Positions 13,177 through 24,639 of a stretch of 64,000 bases of DNA are shown here, piece after piece. How positions within the stretch are numbered: position 1 is the first letter of the stretch; every line of letters begins with the position of its first letter. The DNA lies in NCBI GenBank assembly GCA_965153455.1, contig OZ234498.1:15314001-15378000 (forward strand), read 5' to 3'. The notes under the pieces are model-generated. The model made no database searches. It saw only the letters and a list, made by a program, of their open reading frames with translations, and had not been told where the DNA came from. The DNA comes from Sphagnum compactum (lineage: Eukaryota; Bryophyta; Sphagnopsida; Sphagnales). Position numbers and translations under genes: made by a program.

Positions 13177-15488
13177 TCATTCAAGAGATCTGTATCCTTC
13201 CTGTGCAGTTGGGTGAGGGATAAGTGCTGACAACACCACAATTGCTCCATAAATAAAGACAATGATGCCAAGGCTGTTGACAAGAAGAGCCTCTCTGGAC
13301 CACAACCCCAATGGAGGACTGCCTTTCTGAAGGAAAGTCAGTTTCTCAAGCAGACCGAGTTGTATTGTGACAAGAGCCAGCACAAATGTTGTGAAACCAA
13401 AGAAGACATGCCAGGGAAGAGCTTCTGCACGCTGTGCGCTTGAAATGCTCTGGGTCCAGAATGAAACAAATCCCACAATCCACTGCATTTGTACAACAGA
13501 ACACAAAATCAACCACAATTGTTGAGTTGACTTTCAAGAGAAAAAATTCCTAACACTCCATCTGTACTAATGATTACTTAGCTGTAACAGATTGCTATTC
13601 CAAGTGACGCTCTGATCAATCTTCTGCTTGGTTGGGGATGTAATCAGATACATATGGTATGGTAGTCTGAATGCTGTTCATATGCAAGACATGATAAATC
13701 TCTCCAGATATACATCTTAAGCTTTACATTCAGTGGCCACACTGCAGATTTCATGTAAACTCAAACTGTAGAAACACTGCATCTGAAGCAAATGCTAAAA
13801 TCTTTGCTCCCATGTTAACAAAAAACTCACTACTTTCAAAATTGGCGATTGAAAGAATCATTCAACATGATTGCTAGAGAATTTACCTGGACTAAATAAA
13901 AAATGATGGTGGTGATTCCAAACCAGGAATGTAAGCTGTAAAAGTTATCAAATTTATTGTCCAGGTGGAACTTATAAGCTGCTGCAACACCAACCAGAGC
14001 CACCAGAACCGCTACTCCATTGAGTGTCAGGTGGACAGCCTTCTGATATGTCTTATCTCCATCAACTGTCTTGTACACAAGAATTGCTGCATACCAGAGA
14101 ACAGGCATTGGCTTCAAAGTTAAACTTTTGAACCTCCAGACAATCCACACCTGCCAATAACTAGCAATTGGTAGAAGAAGATGACAATTCCAAGATGAGC
14201 AACATGTTGATCAACACCATAAGACAGAAGACAAGTGGGATCTTTCAAGAATGAAACATTTGCAAGGGGCCTTGGTACAGAGACTGGTTCACTAACCTTG
14301 ACCAGAGAGATAGCCGAAGGCTGCAAACATGAACACTGGGTGTAACTGGCAATCAATGATAACCAATCACCACCATCAGTACTAGATTCTATATTCCAGT
14401 TTCATATTGTAATGTACATGATAGGACTGCCCTAACTTGATTGAAAAGATACTGGTACTGTTGTGAATACAGGAATGAAAGTTCTTCAAAACAGGAACAG
14501 TGTGGGGGCATTTTTTGCAGTATAATGATATGTAAGCATGTTCTGTTATGGATCTCATCTTTCTGCCATCTTGATTCAGAGATGCATGCTCTTGATGACA
14601 TACATACCAGCAGTGTCTCAGTTTGCAATCTTGAGATTCACTGCCTCAAAATCACAGTGGACCAGATTTCCTTGCAACTTCCAGAGAAGCCCTTGGAAGG
14701 ACTTTAACAAAAAGACAGAGAGAATCAACGATTTGTGACTCAGCTCAATCAAATCTACTGCTGTTTTTCTCCCATCTAAACCAGTAGAAGGAAACAAGAG
14801 GCTGGCCAGACATGATTCATGATCATTTGACAGCCATGGCAAGAGAAACCAAAAGGGAGTTGAGCTGCGTAAAGCAACAGTCACAATGTTCCCAAATGTC
14901 AAAATCCATCTTACAGACATGTGACATCATGCAGGCAGCATCTGCTCTGTAATTGATCAAAGTTCACTGCTTTGTCAAATCAAAGCAAGACACAAAAAAA
15001 AATCCAATTACCTCTTTCAATCATGCACAAAACCTCACTTCCATGAAATAGAAACTTGCACCTGACCTGAGAGCAGTTAAGAAAGCCTCTATTATGGTCA
15101 TAGCCAGACATCTAATTGACATCGATTCCTTCTAACTAACCACAACATCTGCAGCCAGATGTTGGAGCAACATCAACCCTCCCCAAGGCAGTCACTTGCA
15201 AGACACTGCTCATATCAAAAACACAGCAGCAGCACCAAAAGCAGCAAAAGCAGCACAGAAACCAAACCTCAAAAACACAAACCAGAAAAAGAAAATGCTA
15301 CAGAGAAAAACACGGCAGAGAGAGAGAGAGAGAGAGCAAGCGCTTACATTGAAAACGGCGTTGCCACTGAGGCCGAATCCGCCACGGAAATAGTAGTTCC
15401 ATACTATCAAGATCACAAGAACAAGGATAGCCAACACATGGACAATCGGTAACAACTGTTTGCTGGTTATTCCCGAGTACTTCGCCAT
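13177..15488 (-). CDS. CYB561: Cytochrome b561, ascorbate-dependent transmembrane electron carrier
   Basis: Four exons on the minus strand: 15488-15348, 14345-14297, 14086-13887 and 13482-13177. They total 696 bases and 231 residues with all junctions in phase. The product is very hydrophobic, about six membrane helices. Four histidines, His49 (LHPVFMF), His82 (KAVHLTL), His116 (YSLHSWFG) and His155 (LPWHVFFG), match the two haem-ligand pairs of the plant family almost residue for residue. The YKF-H and FYSLHSW motifs are also typical. From family knowledge, the protein passes electrons from cytosolic ascorbate across the tonoplast or another endomembrane to monodehydroascorbate or ferric iron. 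The start at MAKYSG gives the usual length. It converges with the E2 gene. Which plant CYB561 paralogue it is cannot be settled. Confidence 0.95.
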
Positions 15489-16140
15489 CCCTTGAGAACT
15501 GAAGATTACAACAAAACAAACAAACGATGAATAAGCGTGTGAAGAAGACGGATGTACGGTGTATATGTGAGGCTGGCGATGAAAGATAGATAGATAAGAA
15601 GAAGGAAGAGAAATCCTCACCTATCTTTTCTCTCCTTGTCAATCTGTTCTCCCCTTGTGCGAGAGCGTGTGCGATGATGATGATGATTGAAGGAAGAAGA
15701 ATCGTCGTCACCTATCTGTTCTCTCCTTGTGTGAGAAGAGGAGCGTGGATGCATTCAGAACGCAGCAGACACTACGGAAAAACACACACTACTTCACCTC
15801 AGTCCCCGAGTCCCGACTACTTTCGCTTAAACAATCCGATCCACAACACGAAAAGCTCGACGACACCAACCAGTGGTAGGCCTCTCTCTCTCTATCTCTC
15901 TCTCTCCGTTGTCGCCAAGTACGGGAAAAAGGTTCTTCCGACGACGAGGCAGGCGGCGTTTCTTGCAGCAAGCGACAGCGGCAGCAACACTAGTGCAGGG
16001 TCCGGTTTCGGCGTCGTCGTCGCGTCGGGCAGAGCGCGACACTCGGGGTGCATGAAGACGAACGGACGGGACGAAAGGAGAAGCTCACAGTGGCATCCAA
16101 TGGACGAAAGTACATCAACGCTTTAAAGCAGATCATGACA
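15489..16140 (-). promoter_or_regulatory. Upstream region of the cytochrome b561 gene (promoter and 5' UTR, inferred)
   Basis: This interval lies just upstream of the b561 start codon. It holds a diverged tandem duplication: 'cacctatcttttctctccttgt' near 15619 resembles a copy near 15710. It also has CT-rich pyrimidine tracts near 15891-15907 and higher GC than the spacer beyond, as expected of a plant leader and core promoter. No transcription start can be read from sequence alone. Confidence 0.4.
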
Positions 16141-16925
16141 CGTACGATTCTTGCAGCTTTTTTTTTAATTAAAAAAAACACAGGAAAAATCCATCCAATA
16201 TCCATCCAAAATCCATCCATCTCAGAATAGGCAGTACTAGATACTAGGTGTATGCCTACTAGGTACTAGGTACTTACCTATATATTATATATATAATATT
16301 TATAATATTTATATTATAGAGGGTACCTGACCAGAGTTTATTATGGGCATGTTTCAGAACTCTTTTTTGGAATATTCTGCCTCACGCCAAATACTCTTTT
16401 TCTCAATAGGATTTAGCCAAATTTGGCTACAGGTCACAGTTGGAACTTGGAAGTAGAAAACTTTAGGGTTCCAATATAAATTGGCCACTTGTTGGAAGCT
16501 ACCTATTCTCTTTAAATATGGCGAATTAAATTTTTTTCCTCATAATATGGCGAATACAAATCCTTGATCATCCTTTTATATTTTTTGGCTATAAAATGAA
16601 AACCATGTATATAAATCTGGCGATTTGTGTTTTTTCCCCTCACTTCACTTCTGGCAATTGAAAACCTCCAAAATCATTTCATTTTCAATTTTTTAATTAA
16701 TAATTTCTCTTTTGGGCAAAATTTCGGGAATTCGAGAGTATTAATTATACACTGATGGGTTTTTGGTTGATTTTTTTTAATTAGCCAAAGTGGCGATGAC
16801 ATATAAAAAGATTTAGCCAAATCTGGCTACAAGCTATAATCTTGAGTTTCAGCATTTTATACTCATATTTAATAAAATCTCATTAATTTGTGGATAACAA
16901 TGTTTAGAGGTTGAAAAATGGGTTT
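16141..16925. other. AT-rich spacer
   Basis: Near 16159 there is a short palindrome of T and A runs ('ttttttttaattaaaaaaaa'). TA-rich sequence lies at 16280-16320. The word 'tttagccaaat(t/c)tggctaca' occurs twice (near 16411 and 16810), suggesting fragments of one dispersed repeat. There is no gene. Confidence 0.5.
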
Positions 16926-16943
16926 GGGGGGGGGGGGGGGGGG
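16926..16943 (+). repeat. Uninterrupted poly-G tract (18 G)
   Basis: Eighteen consecutive G residues lie between 'ggttt' and 'atgaaag'. Such a run is rare in plant DNA, could form a G-quadruplex, and is prone to sequencing-length error. Confidence 0.9.
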
Positions 16944-17006
16944 ATGAAAGAAGGACCCAAAGACAGGGTCACTTTTAGAAGAGTATGGATCTTACACCTC
17001 CTCTCT

Positions 17007-17220
17007 AAGAGGGGAGAGGTCTTGGGTTCAATCCTTGATGGATGTGTGCATTATCATACCTCATACAAACTTAAGAGGGGGAGAGGTCTTGGGTTCAATC
17101 CTTGATGGATGTGTGCATTATCATACCTCATACAAACTTAAGAGGGGGAGAGGTCTTGGGTTCAATCCTTGATGGATGTGTGCATTATCATACCTCATAC
17201 AAACCCTAAGAGGGGGAGAG
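17007..17220 (+). repeat. 67-bp tandem repeat, three copies, carrying a pol III B-box-like motif
   Basis: Copies start at 17007, 17073 and 17140, with a fourth partial start at 17208. Each reads 'aagagggggagaggtcttggg', then 'ttcaatccttgatggatg' and 'tgcattatcatacctcatac'. Adjacent copies are nearly identical. The 'gggttcaatcc' inside each unit resembles the tRNA B box, and the 'gaggtcttggg' before it is typical of tRNA-derived SINEs. No acceptor stem or complete tRNA fold is present. I infer a tandemly amplified SINE fragment. Confidence 0.75.
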
Positions 17221-18500
17221 AAATTGTGCCTAGTTGTAAGCCTAAGTTCTCTCCCATTCTTAAAGAGTAGATGTAACAACCCACTTCTCCTAAATGTGTT
17301 TGGGTCAATAACAAAAGGTCCACCTCAACAAGCTTTATGATTGGGTAAAGCTGATGTGTCACGTGGGGGGGGGGGGCATTTTGAAAAAGTGGGGCTGACA
17401 TCAGCTGCCACCTCATCATCCTAGGCACCTTCTTTCATTCACGAATGTCCACCTCTTGAATCATATGCTGACTCATGGACTCTATCTTACTCTTATCATT
17501 GGGATTGGGATTGGGATTGGGATGAAAAAAAAATGATGTTCAATGTTCTCAAAGTATAGTTGTTTGTTTTTATGCATACAGTAGAGATCTAGTCTAGTTT
17601 AGGGTTTGAAAATCAATGGTACAACAAGTGTGAGATCATCTGGGATGCCAAACCTTAGAGTAAGTGTTTTTTGAAGAAGCGTCTATTGGCTCGGCTTGGA
17701 TGGCTAATATTTCATCCATATACTGGATGGATGTTTATGTTTAGGGTCATGCCCCAAGGAGTAGGGCATTCCAATATATTCCAGTATATGGATGAAATCT
17801 TAGCTGGGTCTTTTTAGGATAAGATAATTCCCCGTAGTTACCCCAATTAGGTGACAAAAAACAAACCAAAAAGAAATTAGTTACTCCCCTAAACCCCAAT
17901 TACAAAAATTGGGATATTTGTAATATTTAGAAATAACTTAAAATGGCTATTGGGGTTTTTACCAATGTGGGGTGAATAGCCAAAAAATTCGAATATCCTG
18001 ACCAAATATCACCTTGGTATATCAATTAAATATTAAATATTAAAATTAAATAATAATTGAAATTGGTGGATAGTAAATTGGTGAATAACCAGAACTGATG
18101 GATATTGAAAAATCCTTTATATTTGCTCAAAAAACACTAGTAAAAACCAACGTTGCTAGTTAGGGACTTGAGGCAAATACCAATCTCATAACCGGTTCCT
18201 AAGTAGAAAATCGGTGACATGGCATCACCCCATTGGTGGAGAGGTCACAGGTTATAAGCCATGTACTGGGTCGGCCAGATGGGTGCAGGGGGGGGGTATT
18301 GGCGACAGCAACAACGCCACTCGGTAGGTATTGAGGCCTGATAATACCAGTACAAGGAGGGTATCAAATAAGTTGATACCCGACCAACACTGGTTTTTTC
18401 TTTACCATGGTTGGTACCTACCATTCTGGGCCTCAACTCTTTGCACGTGCTTTGAAATTCTCTAGAGTCTTTTTAGTCTTTTATTGCACCTTTTTTTTTT
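17221..18500. other. Spacer with repeat fragments
   Basis: Contents are a short G run near 17366, a small 'gggatt' microsatellite at 17500-17522, and 'gtatcaaataagttgatac' at 18359-18377 inside a higher-GC patch (18180-18430). Similar words recur near 27880 and 53545. The 18180-18260 part ('ggtggagaggtcacaggttataagcc') is again SINE-like. No gene is recognised. Confidence 0.5.
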
Positions 18501-18545
18501 TTCCCCCTTTCTTTCTCCATTTGTGTTCTATTTCACTAGTAACTT

Positions 18546-20215
18546 ACTATTGAAATGGAAGTCTTTAGAAGGAAGCGACTTGCAAGTCACTTGAGAAAGA
18601 AAGAGAGAAGAGAGAGAACGAGAGAAGAGGAAGACGCACGCCCCGCTGCTCTTCTCTTCTCTTCTGTCGCTGCTGCCGCGGACGACGACGATGATGAGTG
18701 CACGAGGACGGGAAGAGAAATCTCCGTCGCATCGATTTCGTCCAGCGTTTCTGAAACAAAGAATAATGAAGAAGCTATAGTGTTTCTTTTGCTGTTAAGG
18801 ACGCAAGGAACAAAAGAAGGCGGCGGGAGGGATTTGTTTGTATCGGTGCGAATTCTATTGAGCCAACAAAACCTAGTCCAACAACAACAACAACAACAAC
18901 AACAACGACACATGTGAGGATCTGTTAATGGTCACTAGTCTCGATCTCCAGCTCTCTTGCGTGCGAGTCCTCGCCGTTCTCTACGCTTTTTTTTCTACCG
19001 CAAATCAAGGTATGTTGTTATTAGTATTGAAATATAGAATGGAGTCAGTTCCGTCCATAGGCATCTCTTCTTTGTAAGTGAGTTTGCTTGAGCATGGTGG
19101 AAAAAGCTTTCGGGGATGAGTTAGCTGTGTGCGTGCGTGCTTCGGCGCATCACGCAATAATAATAATAGAATCGAAAGCTATGTTTTGTTTTGACGAAAG
19201 CCATGAATCAACATCTATCGGAACTTTCTAGGGTAATAAATTCAATGGTTTCCTGATAGTAGACGGGCAGGTTGATGATGTTCTTCCACAATTAGAAGCA
19301 GGAATTTTCTTCGGAATGGCTTTGGAGAGATCGCTAGAAAGCTTTTGCTGGTCGATGAACACAGAATCCTTGTTGTTTTCATTGTTCGCACTATTTACTC
19401 CTGGATTTTTGTCTTGTGTAGCGCTTTTCTGTATGAGGTTCTGGCATTTGGGCCAAGATTTACAGGGTTTTGTCTCCCTTTATGATGATTTCTGCACCTG
19501 CTGAAGCTGTGGTATCGTTTTGTGAGATGTGTGATTTTGGAAGGGCTTATAAGCCCATCATTAGGTCAACCATTTTGCCTGCTATTAGGCTTGAGGAAGG
19601 TTTTTCTATTATGGTGAATGTAGTGGAATTTCCACATGTGGCACCATTTGAGAAAGCTAAAGAGATTTCTCATACTGAATCTTTGCCACATCTTGGTTGC
19701 TGCAGCTTCTTGTTTCAGTATTGGTGGTATTTGAAGAAGCTGTGGCATGTGACTCCATGCAAGTTTCATCTTATTGTGCAGTAGCACATTGTTAGGTCAA
19801 CAATTTTGCCTGCTATTAGGCCTGAGGATTGGTTTTTCTATGTAGTGGAATTTGTGCATGAAACATCATTTGATAAAGCTAAAGAGATTTCTCACACTGA
19901 AGATTCAACACATCTTGGTTGCTGAAGCTTCTGGTTACAGTATTGGCGGTGTTTGAAGAAGCTGTGGCATGTGACACCATGCAAGTTTCATCTCTTTGAA
20001 ATGCAATAGTTGATTTTTCACATTTGAATTTTGTTGCATGCAAAAGGTTCATGTATCCCATAAGTCCATTTAGGGTTTCTATTCTTATCATTTTGCTGGT
20101 GTTGTACAGGGTGTGCTGATCAATGTGATACAAAAGGCACGAACTGTACATGTGATCTGTTGGAGTTTTTCAAAGACCTTCACTAAGCAATTTTTGTTTC
20201 CCTGAAAAAGACAAG
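18546..20215 (+). other. Probable 5' UTR with a leader intron of the LWD gene
   Basis: GC-rich sequence with (ACA)n near 18882-18905 ends at a good donor, 'aag' before 'gtatgt', at 19009/19010. A matching acceptor, 'tgtacag', ends at 20109, and 106 bases of leader follow to the ATG at 20216. The inferred leader intron (19010-20109) holds a diverged tandem duplication. The 120-codon frame at 18555 is arginine-, glutamate- and glutamine-rich low complexity and looks non-coding. All of this is inference from splice signals, and transcript data would settle it. Confidence 0.45.
19556..20002 (+). repeat. Diverged tandem duplication (about 215 bp x2) in the LWD leader intron
   Basis: Copy 1 (about 19556-19772) and copy 2 (about 19792-20002) share 'ttttgcctgctattaggc', 'aaagctaaagagatttctca', 'cacatcttggttgctg' and 'tgaagaagctgtggcatgtg' in the same order. 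Substitutions and small gaps separate them. Neither copy has a conserved reading frame, so the duplication appears to be of intron DNA. Confidence 0.8.
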
Positions 20216-22614
20216 ATGGCACATGATCAAGGCATAGATGCGTTTGGGCAGGAGTCACAGCGGAGATCTGAGATCTACACCTATGAAGCACCATGGCTCA
20301 TCTATGGTATGAACTGGAGTGTCCGCAAAGATAAAAACATGCGCCTTGCAATTGGTTCCTTTATTGAAGATTACCGCAATAAAGTTGAAATTGTGCAGCT
20401 CGATGATGAGACTTGCGAATTTAAAGCAGATCCGAAGCTTTCCTTTGAGCACCCATACCCCACCACAAAGATCATGTTCATACCTGACAAAGAGTGCCAG
20501 AAACCAGATTTGCTGGCAACAACTGGTGATTTTTTGCGTGTATGGCAGGTTAAGCTCCAGTCTTATCCTGCTATTCTTCCAATTCACCTGCATTAAAGTT
20601 AAAATATGATTTTTTTTTATCTCCTTAGATAGTCAAGCCACCATTGCTCTAATTGATTGGTCTTGTACCAGTTGGCAAAGGTAGTGTATAGTTATGGAAA
20701 AGGATTTCCAGGCCAATTATCGTCTCACATCATGCCTCATACTGTGCATGGCATCAGGGATAGTGTGTGCTCTTAGCACAAGTGAGTTTGCTAGAAAAAA
20801 AAGAACATCCTATTACATTGGGTATGAAAGAGAGAGATTCGTGATGTATGCTGGTTTGGTCTGAAAGCTTGTCTCATTTACTCTTCTCTAGGTTCCATGA
20901 GGATTGCAAGGCCATCAAACATGTTACCAAAGGTAGCTTAAGAAGAGCAGCTTTGAAATGGTCTGAAACATGGCTCTAAGTTAAGGATGCTTAATGACAT
21001 GGGTTGTTTACAGGTACATGATGACCAGGTGGAGCTCAAGAGCCTTCTTAATAACAACAAGCACAGTGAATATTGTGCCCCACTGACGTCATTTGATTGG
21101 AATGAAGTGGAGCCAAAGCGGCTTGGAACATCCAGCATTGACACAACATGCACAATTTGGGACATTGAGAAGGAAATGGTGGACACCCAACTTATTGCTC
21201 ATGACAAAGAAGTTTATGACATTGCATGGGGTGGTGCAGGGGTTTTTGCTTCTGTTTCAGCCGATGGTTCTGTCCGAGTTTTTGACTTGAGGGATAAAGA
21301 ACACTCAACAATCATTTATGAAAGCACGAAACCAGATACACCTCTCTTGCGATTGGGTTGGAACAAGCAAGACCCCCGTTACATGGCCACTATTCTGATG
21401 GACAGTTCAAAAGTAGTGGTTCTGGATATTCGGGTTCCAACAGTTCCAGTTGCAGAGCTTCAGCGGCACCAAGCTTGTGTGAATTCTGTGGCTTGGGCCC
21501 CTCACAGCCCTTGCCATATTTGCACGGCTGGTGATGACTCCCAGGTACCTTCTCTCTTTATGTGTATTTTGAACTATATCTCTGGAGTGCTAGCCAATAA
21601 AAATGACAAAGTCTTCCCATTGCTTCCAGAGATGTGAAAGACATTTAGGACACAGATTTTGAATAATGGCTTGCCCAAATTTGGGCAGATTATTAAATGG
21701 TTATCTCCACCCACTGTCATGAGTGTATAAAGTCCATGTGGGTAGTCACAGCAGCTAGTAACTGCTATTCGTAGTCAAGGTTATGGTTGAACACTTTGTG
21801 AGTGACTCTCATAAGATTATGAATGTGCTCATTGTTGTGTTACCCTCAAAGTGTTGTGGAGATTTCTCTGCAATCTCATAGATATTTATTTGAACTAAGG
21901 GCAAGCAAAAGTGAAATGAAGCGTAGCCTCATAAGCTTGAATGAGGATACTGATGATTTTTTTGAATGGCTCTGCCTCTGGAGTGCTAGTCAACATCATG
22001 ACCAAGCCCTCTCATTGCTTCTGGGAATGTGGCAGAAACTCAGGACATAGGTCTTCTAGAATTATGTGCCCTTAGTTTTGAGCAGATTATTGCAAACAGG
22101 TGCACACCAACTGTTGGGAGCTGATGAAATCAGTGCAGACTGATGTCAGCCAGTCACTGCCATTCATGATCAGGGTGAAGGTCTGATATCTTGAGAGTGA
22201 TATTCACAAGGTTATGACTGCACTCATTCTTGTGTTTGTTTGGGTTGGGCAACATGTATATGACAGTTACCTTGAAAGTATATTTTGTGATGTTTTCCCC
22301 ACAATCTTAATTTATATGCACAAGTCAAGTTTTGGACTCAGCTACACAACACACAATGGATGAGTATTCTATTGAACTGTGGTTTCTTGTGGTCATCATG
22401 CTAACATGAAAGGCCTTTTGTTGTTTGTGTGGAATTTGAACTGCAGGCTCTAATTTGGGACTTGTCTTCAATTAGTCAACCCATGGAAGCCAATTTAGAC
22501 CCAATTCTAGCTTATACTGCAGGTGCAGAAATCAACCAGCTCCAATGGTCTTCAACTCAGCCTGACTGGGTTGCCATTGCATTCTCGAGCAAGCTCCAAA
22601 TTTTGCGTGTTTGA
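20216..22614 (+). CDS. LWD1: LWD-type WD40-repeat protein (circadian clock and photoperiod regulator)
   Basis: Three coding exons, 20216-20548, 21014-21544 and 22447-22614, have phase-0 GT-AG junctions and give 343 residues. Arabidopsis LWD1 and LWD2 are about 346. Only the first dozen residues diverge. From [10 protein letters not shown] (about residue 19) to the C-terminal KLQILRV the protein follows the family closely. WD repeats can be seen ending in TCTIWD (157-161), VRVFDLR, VVVLDIR and ALIWDL, forming one beta-propeller. From family knowledge, LWD proteins act in the nucleus as co-activators of morning clock genes and bind TCP factors. They are sisters of TTG1, which controls epidermal fate. 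The [12 protein letters not shown] and [12 protein letters not shown] segments favour LWD over TTG1. The start is chosen because no upstream in-frame ATG gives similarity. Confidence 0.95.
21575..22220 (+). repeat. Diverged tandem duplication in LWD intron 2
   Basis: Two blocks, about 21580-21840 and 21975-22236, share 'ctggagtgctag', 'cccattgcttc' against 'ctcattgcttc', 'gagcagattattg'-like words and 'actgc(t/c)attc'. They also share 'gtgctcattgttgtgtt' against 'gcactcattcttgtgtt'. Divergence is larger than in the leader-intron duplication. Both introns of this gene thus grew by local duplication. Confidence 0.65.
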
Positions 22615-24639
22615 GCTCCTTACTTAGGCCACAGTGTCATTACAGGTTTTCATTCATGGATTACAGCTAAGGCTTTGAAAGTTTGTGGGCTCAGTGCTTT
22701 GGCATCTGCAAGATCACAGAGTTGAGGATTTGCCATGTTTAAGTTTTGAGAGGACTTTGAGTTGAGGGCTCAGCAAGTTATATAAAAGGAACTGGTTGTT
22801 AGTTTCTACCCCTGGATGTCCTGGGATGTTGAGGCAAACCAGTAATGGGATTAACTGCAGAGAAGGCATGGATTCTTTTCTTGCAGTGCAGGAAATCTTC
22901 GTACTGGTTGAGGATCTTCAGAATATTGCCTGGAGTGAGTGATCCAATTGGCCAGTATTGGGCAGTCTAGCAGCCTCTGGACTTGCTCTTTTCTGGAAGA
23001 ACCAATTTCTGCAGCCACGCATTGGTTCCCCTTGCCTGCTGGTCTGATTTTGTGCCTTGTTCATCTTGAAGCTTTCAGTTGGTAAGCTGTAGGGCAAGGT
23101 GATGGTCAAGCCAGGAAATAATATATCTTGGTTCCAGAAACTGTTTACATGTCAGGAAGCTCATTGTACACTCTGGTCTGCATATAGTTAATGGATTAAG
23201 AACTTTCATGGATTTGTGAACAATCCAGGTTTAGCTATCTGTATGTTATCGTGAAGAAATAAGGTAACTGCAGATAAAACGTATTATCAACTGATTTATT
23301 GATGTTGTCTTTGGTTCATTTCCTTAATTGTGAACCAACACAAACCAGCACACTTTTATATGTGCCAACCCAAAATTAAATGAATAAACTATAAAAAAAG
23401 AAAAACAAAGACTTTGGTAATGACAAGTTTCTCACATGAGATTTTGTCTGTTGGGTATTATTGCAAAGGATGTGTCCATTGGGTGTTTGGTGTTGCACCA
23501 TGAAGAGGTATGAAGTATGAACAGTTTCGATCACCTCTCAAGATTTTTTTTTTGAAAATCTGATGATTTTGTCTTCTTCCTCACTGCCTGTATTGATCTA
23601 ATCCTGTACATAATACAAGATACTGATCAAATCAGACTTAAGCTTTCAAGATTTTAATCAGAAGCTGTGAAAATCTGAAAAGGCATAATTCCAATCTCAT
23701 GATCTTTGGGTGCAATTTTTTTCAGCAGAAGCTTGCAAAAAGCAGTCTAAGCTTTGAAGATTTTCATCAGACACTGTAAAGATCTGAAAGGCATAATTTC
23801 AATCTCATGATCTTTGGGTGCAAAGATCTCAAGCAGAAAAAGCTTGCAAAAACTTGAGTTTTGCAGCCAAATTGGCAAATGCATGAGAGAAGGTTTCAAG
23901 AGCAAGTTGCAGATGCTTTTTGAGTACAGCTCATGCAGCAAGCATGCTTGTTCACAACAGCAATTGAGCTAGTTCTAGGTTACAAAGCTGGTAAGCAGGA
24001 AAATTTTGTCCAGTAAACAAATTTGCAAGCAAGCAAGCAAGCTCATGACCATGGCCTAGTTCCATGAACTGAAAGGAATTTGAAGACTTGCAGCAATTGT
24101 GGGAATCCAACAACTTGCAGCAGCATTTGTGGAATTTGAAAGACTTACAGAAATTGTGGAATTCATATTTGTTGGCCTGGACAGCTCTGGAGTAGTTTTA
24201 GATTTGCAGCAGCAGCTCAATTTTTCGTAGAAGCTGTTATGCAAGGAGGTAACTTCCTTTCACCTGATGACATGAATGCTGAGATGAATGGCACGCAAGT
24301 CACCATGCGAGCTTCACCCATTGCAGGTTCGCTGCTGCTGATCTGAAATTGTGATAATTCCTGATGCGATGAATCCTCTTTGCATTAGACCCATTGCAGG
24401 TTGTCTGCTGCTGATCTGAAGTTGTGATGATTTCTGATGTGATGAATTGTCTTTGCATTAGACCCATTGCAGGTTTGCTGCTTTGTTGCTGCTGGTCTGA
24501 AGTTGTGCTTCATCCTGAAGTGATGATTCCTCTTCACTTTAGACTTCGCTTACTTTCTGATTGCTGAAAACAAAAATGTCAGCAGATATGGTCACCAGCA
24601 GATGATGAACTCCTGACCTAAATTGATTGATTTGAGTGC
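22615..24639. other. Spacer between LWD and the trypsin-fold gene, rich in local duplications
   Basis: After the LWD 3' UTR, two copies of about 108 bases lie at 23636-23742 and 23743-23852. They share 'cataatt(c/t)caatctcatgatctttgggtgcaa'. A loose repeat with 'ttgcagcaattgtgg'-type words spans 24085-24160. A three-copy 73-bp repeat follows (listed separately). No coding frame with a domain is seen. The 3' part is probably the promoter and leader of the next gene. Confidence 0.6.
24316..24542 (+). repeat. 73-bp tandem repeat, three copies, upstream of the trypsin-fold gene
   Basis: Units start with 'acccattgcagg' at 24316, 24389 and 24462. They continue 'gctgctgatctgaa', 'ttgtgat(a/g)att(c/t)', 'ctgatg(c/t)gatgaat' and 'ctttgcattag'. 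The third unit carries a small insertion. The array ends about 100 bases before the next start codon, so it probably lies in the promoter or leader. Confidence 0.85.

Noticed and set aside
15210-15711. Long minus-strand frames at full length as the b561 first exon
   Set aside because: Only 15488-15348 is coding. Upstream codons are leader sequence and the part below 15348 is intron, as the donor and the family alignment show.
17007-17220. A tRNA gene or cluster
   Set aside because: Only a B-box-like motif is present. There is no A box, anticodon arm or acceptor stem.
18555-18917. 120-codon frame MEVFRRKRLASH... as a gene
   Set aside because: It is Arg/Glu/Gln low complexity, its opposite strand is equally open, and it sits where the LWD leader is expected. 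No domain is seen.
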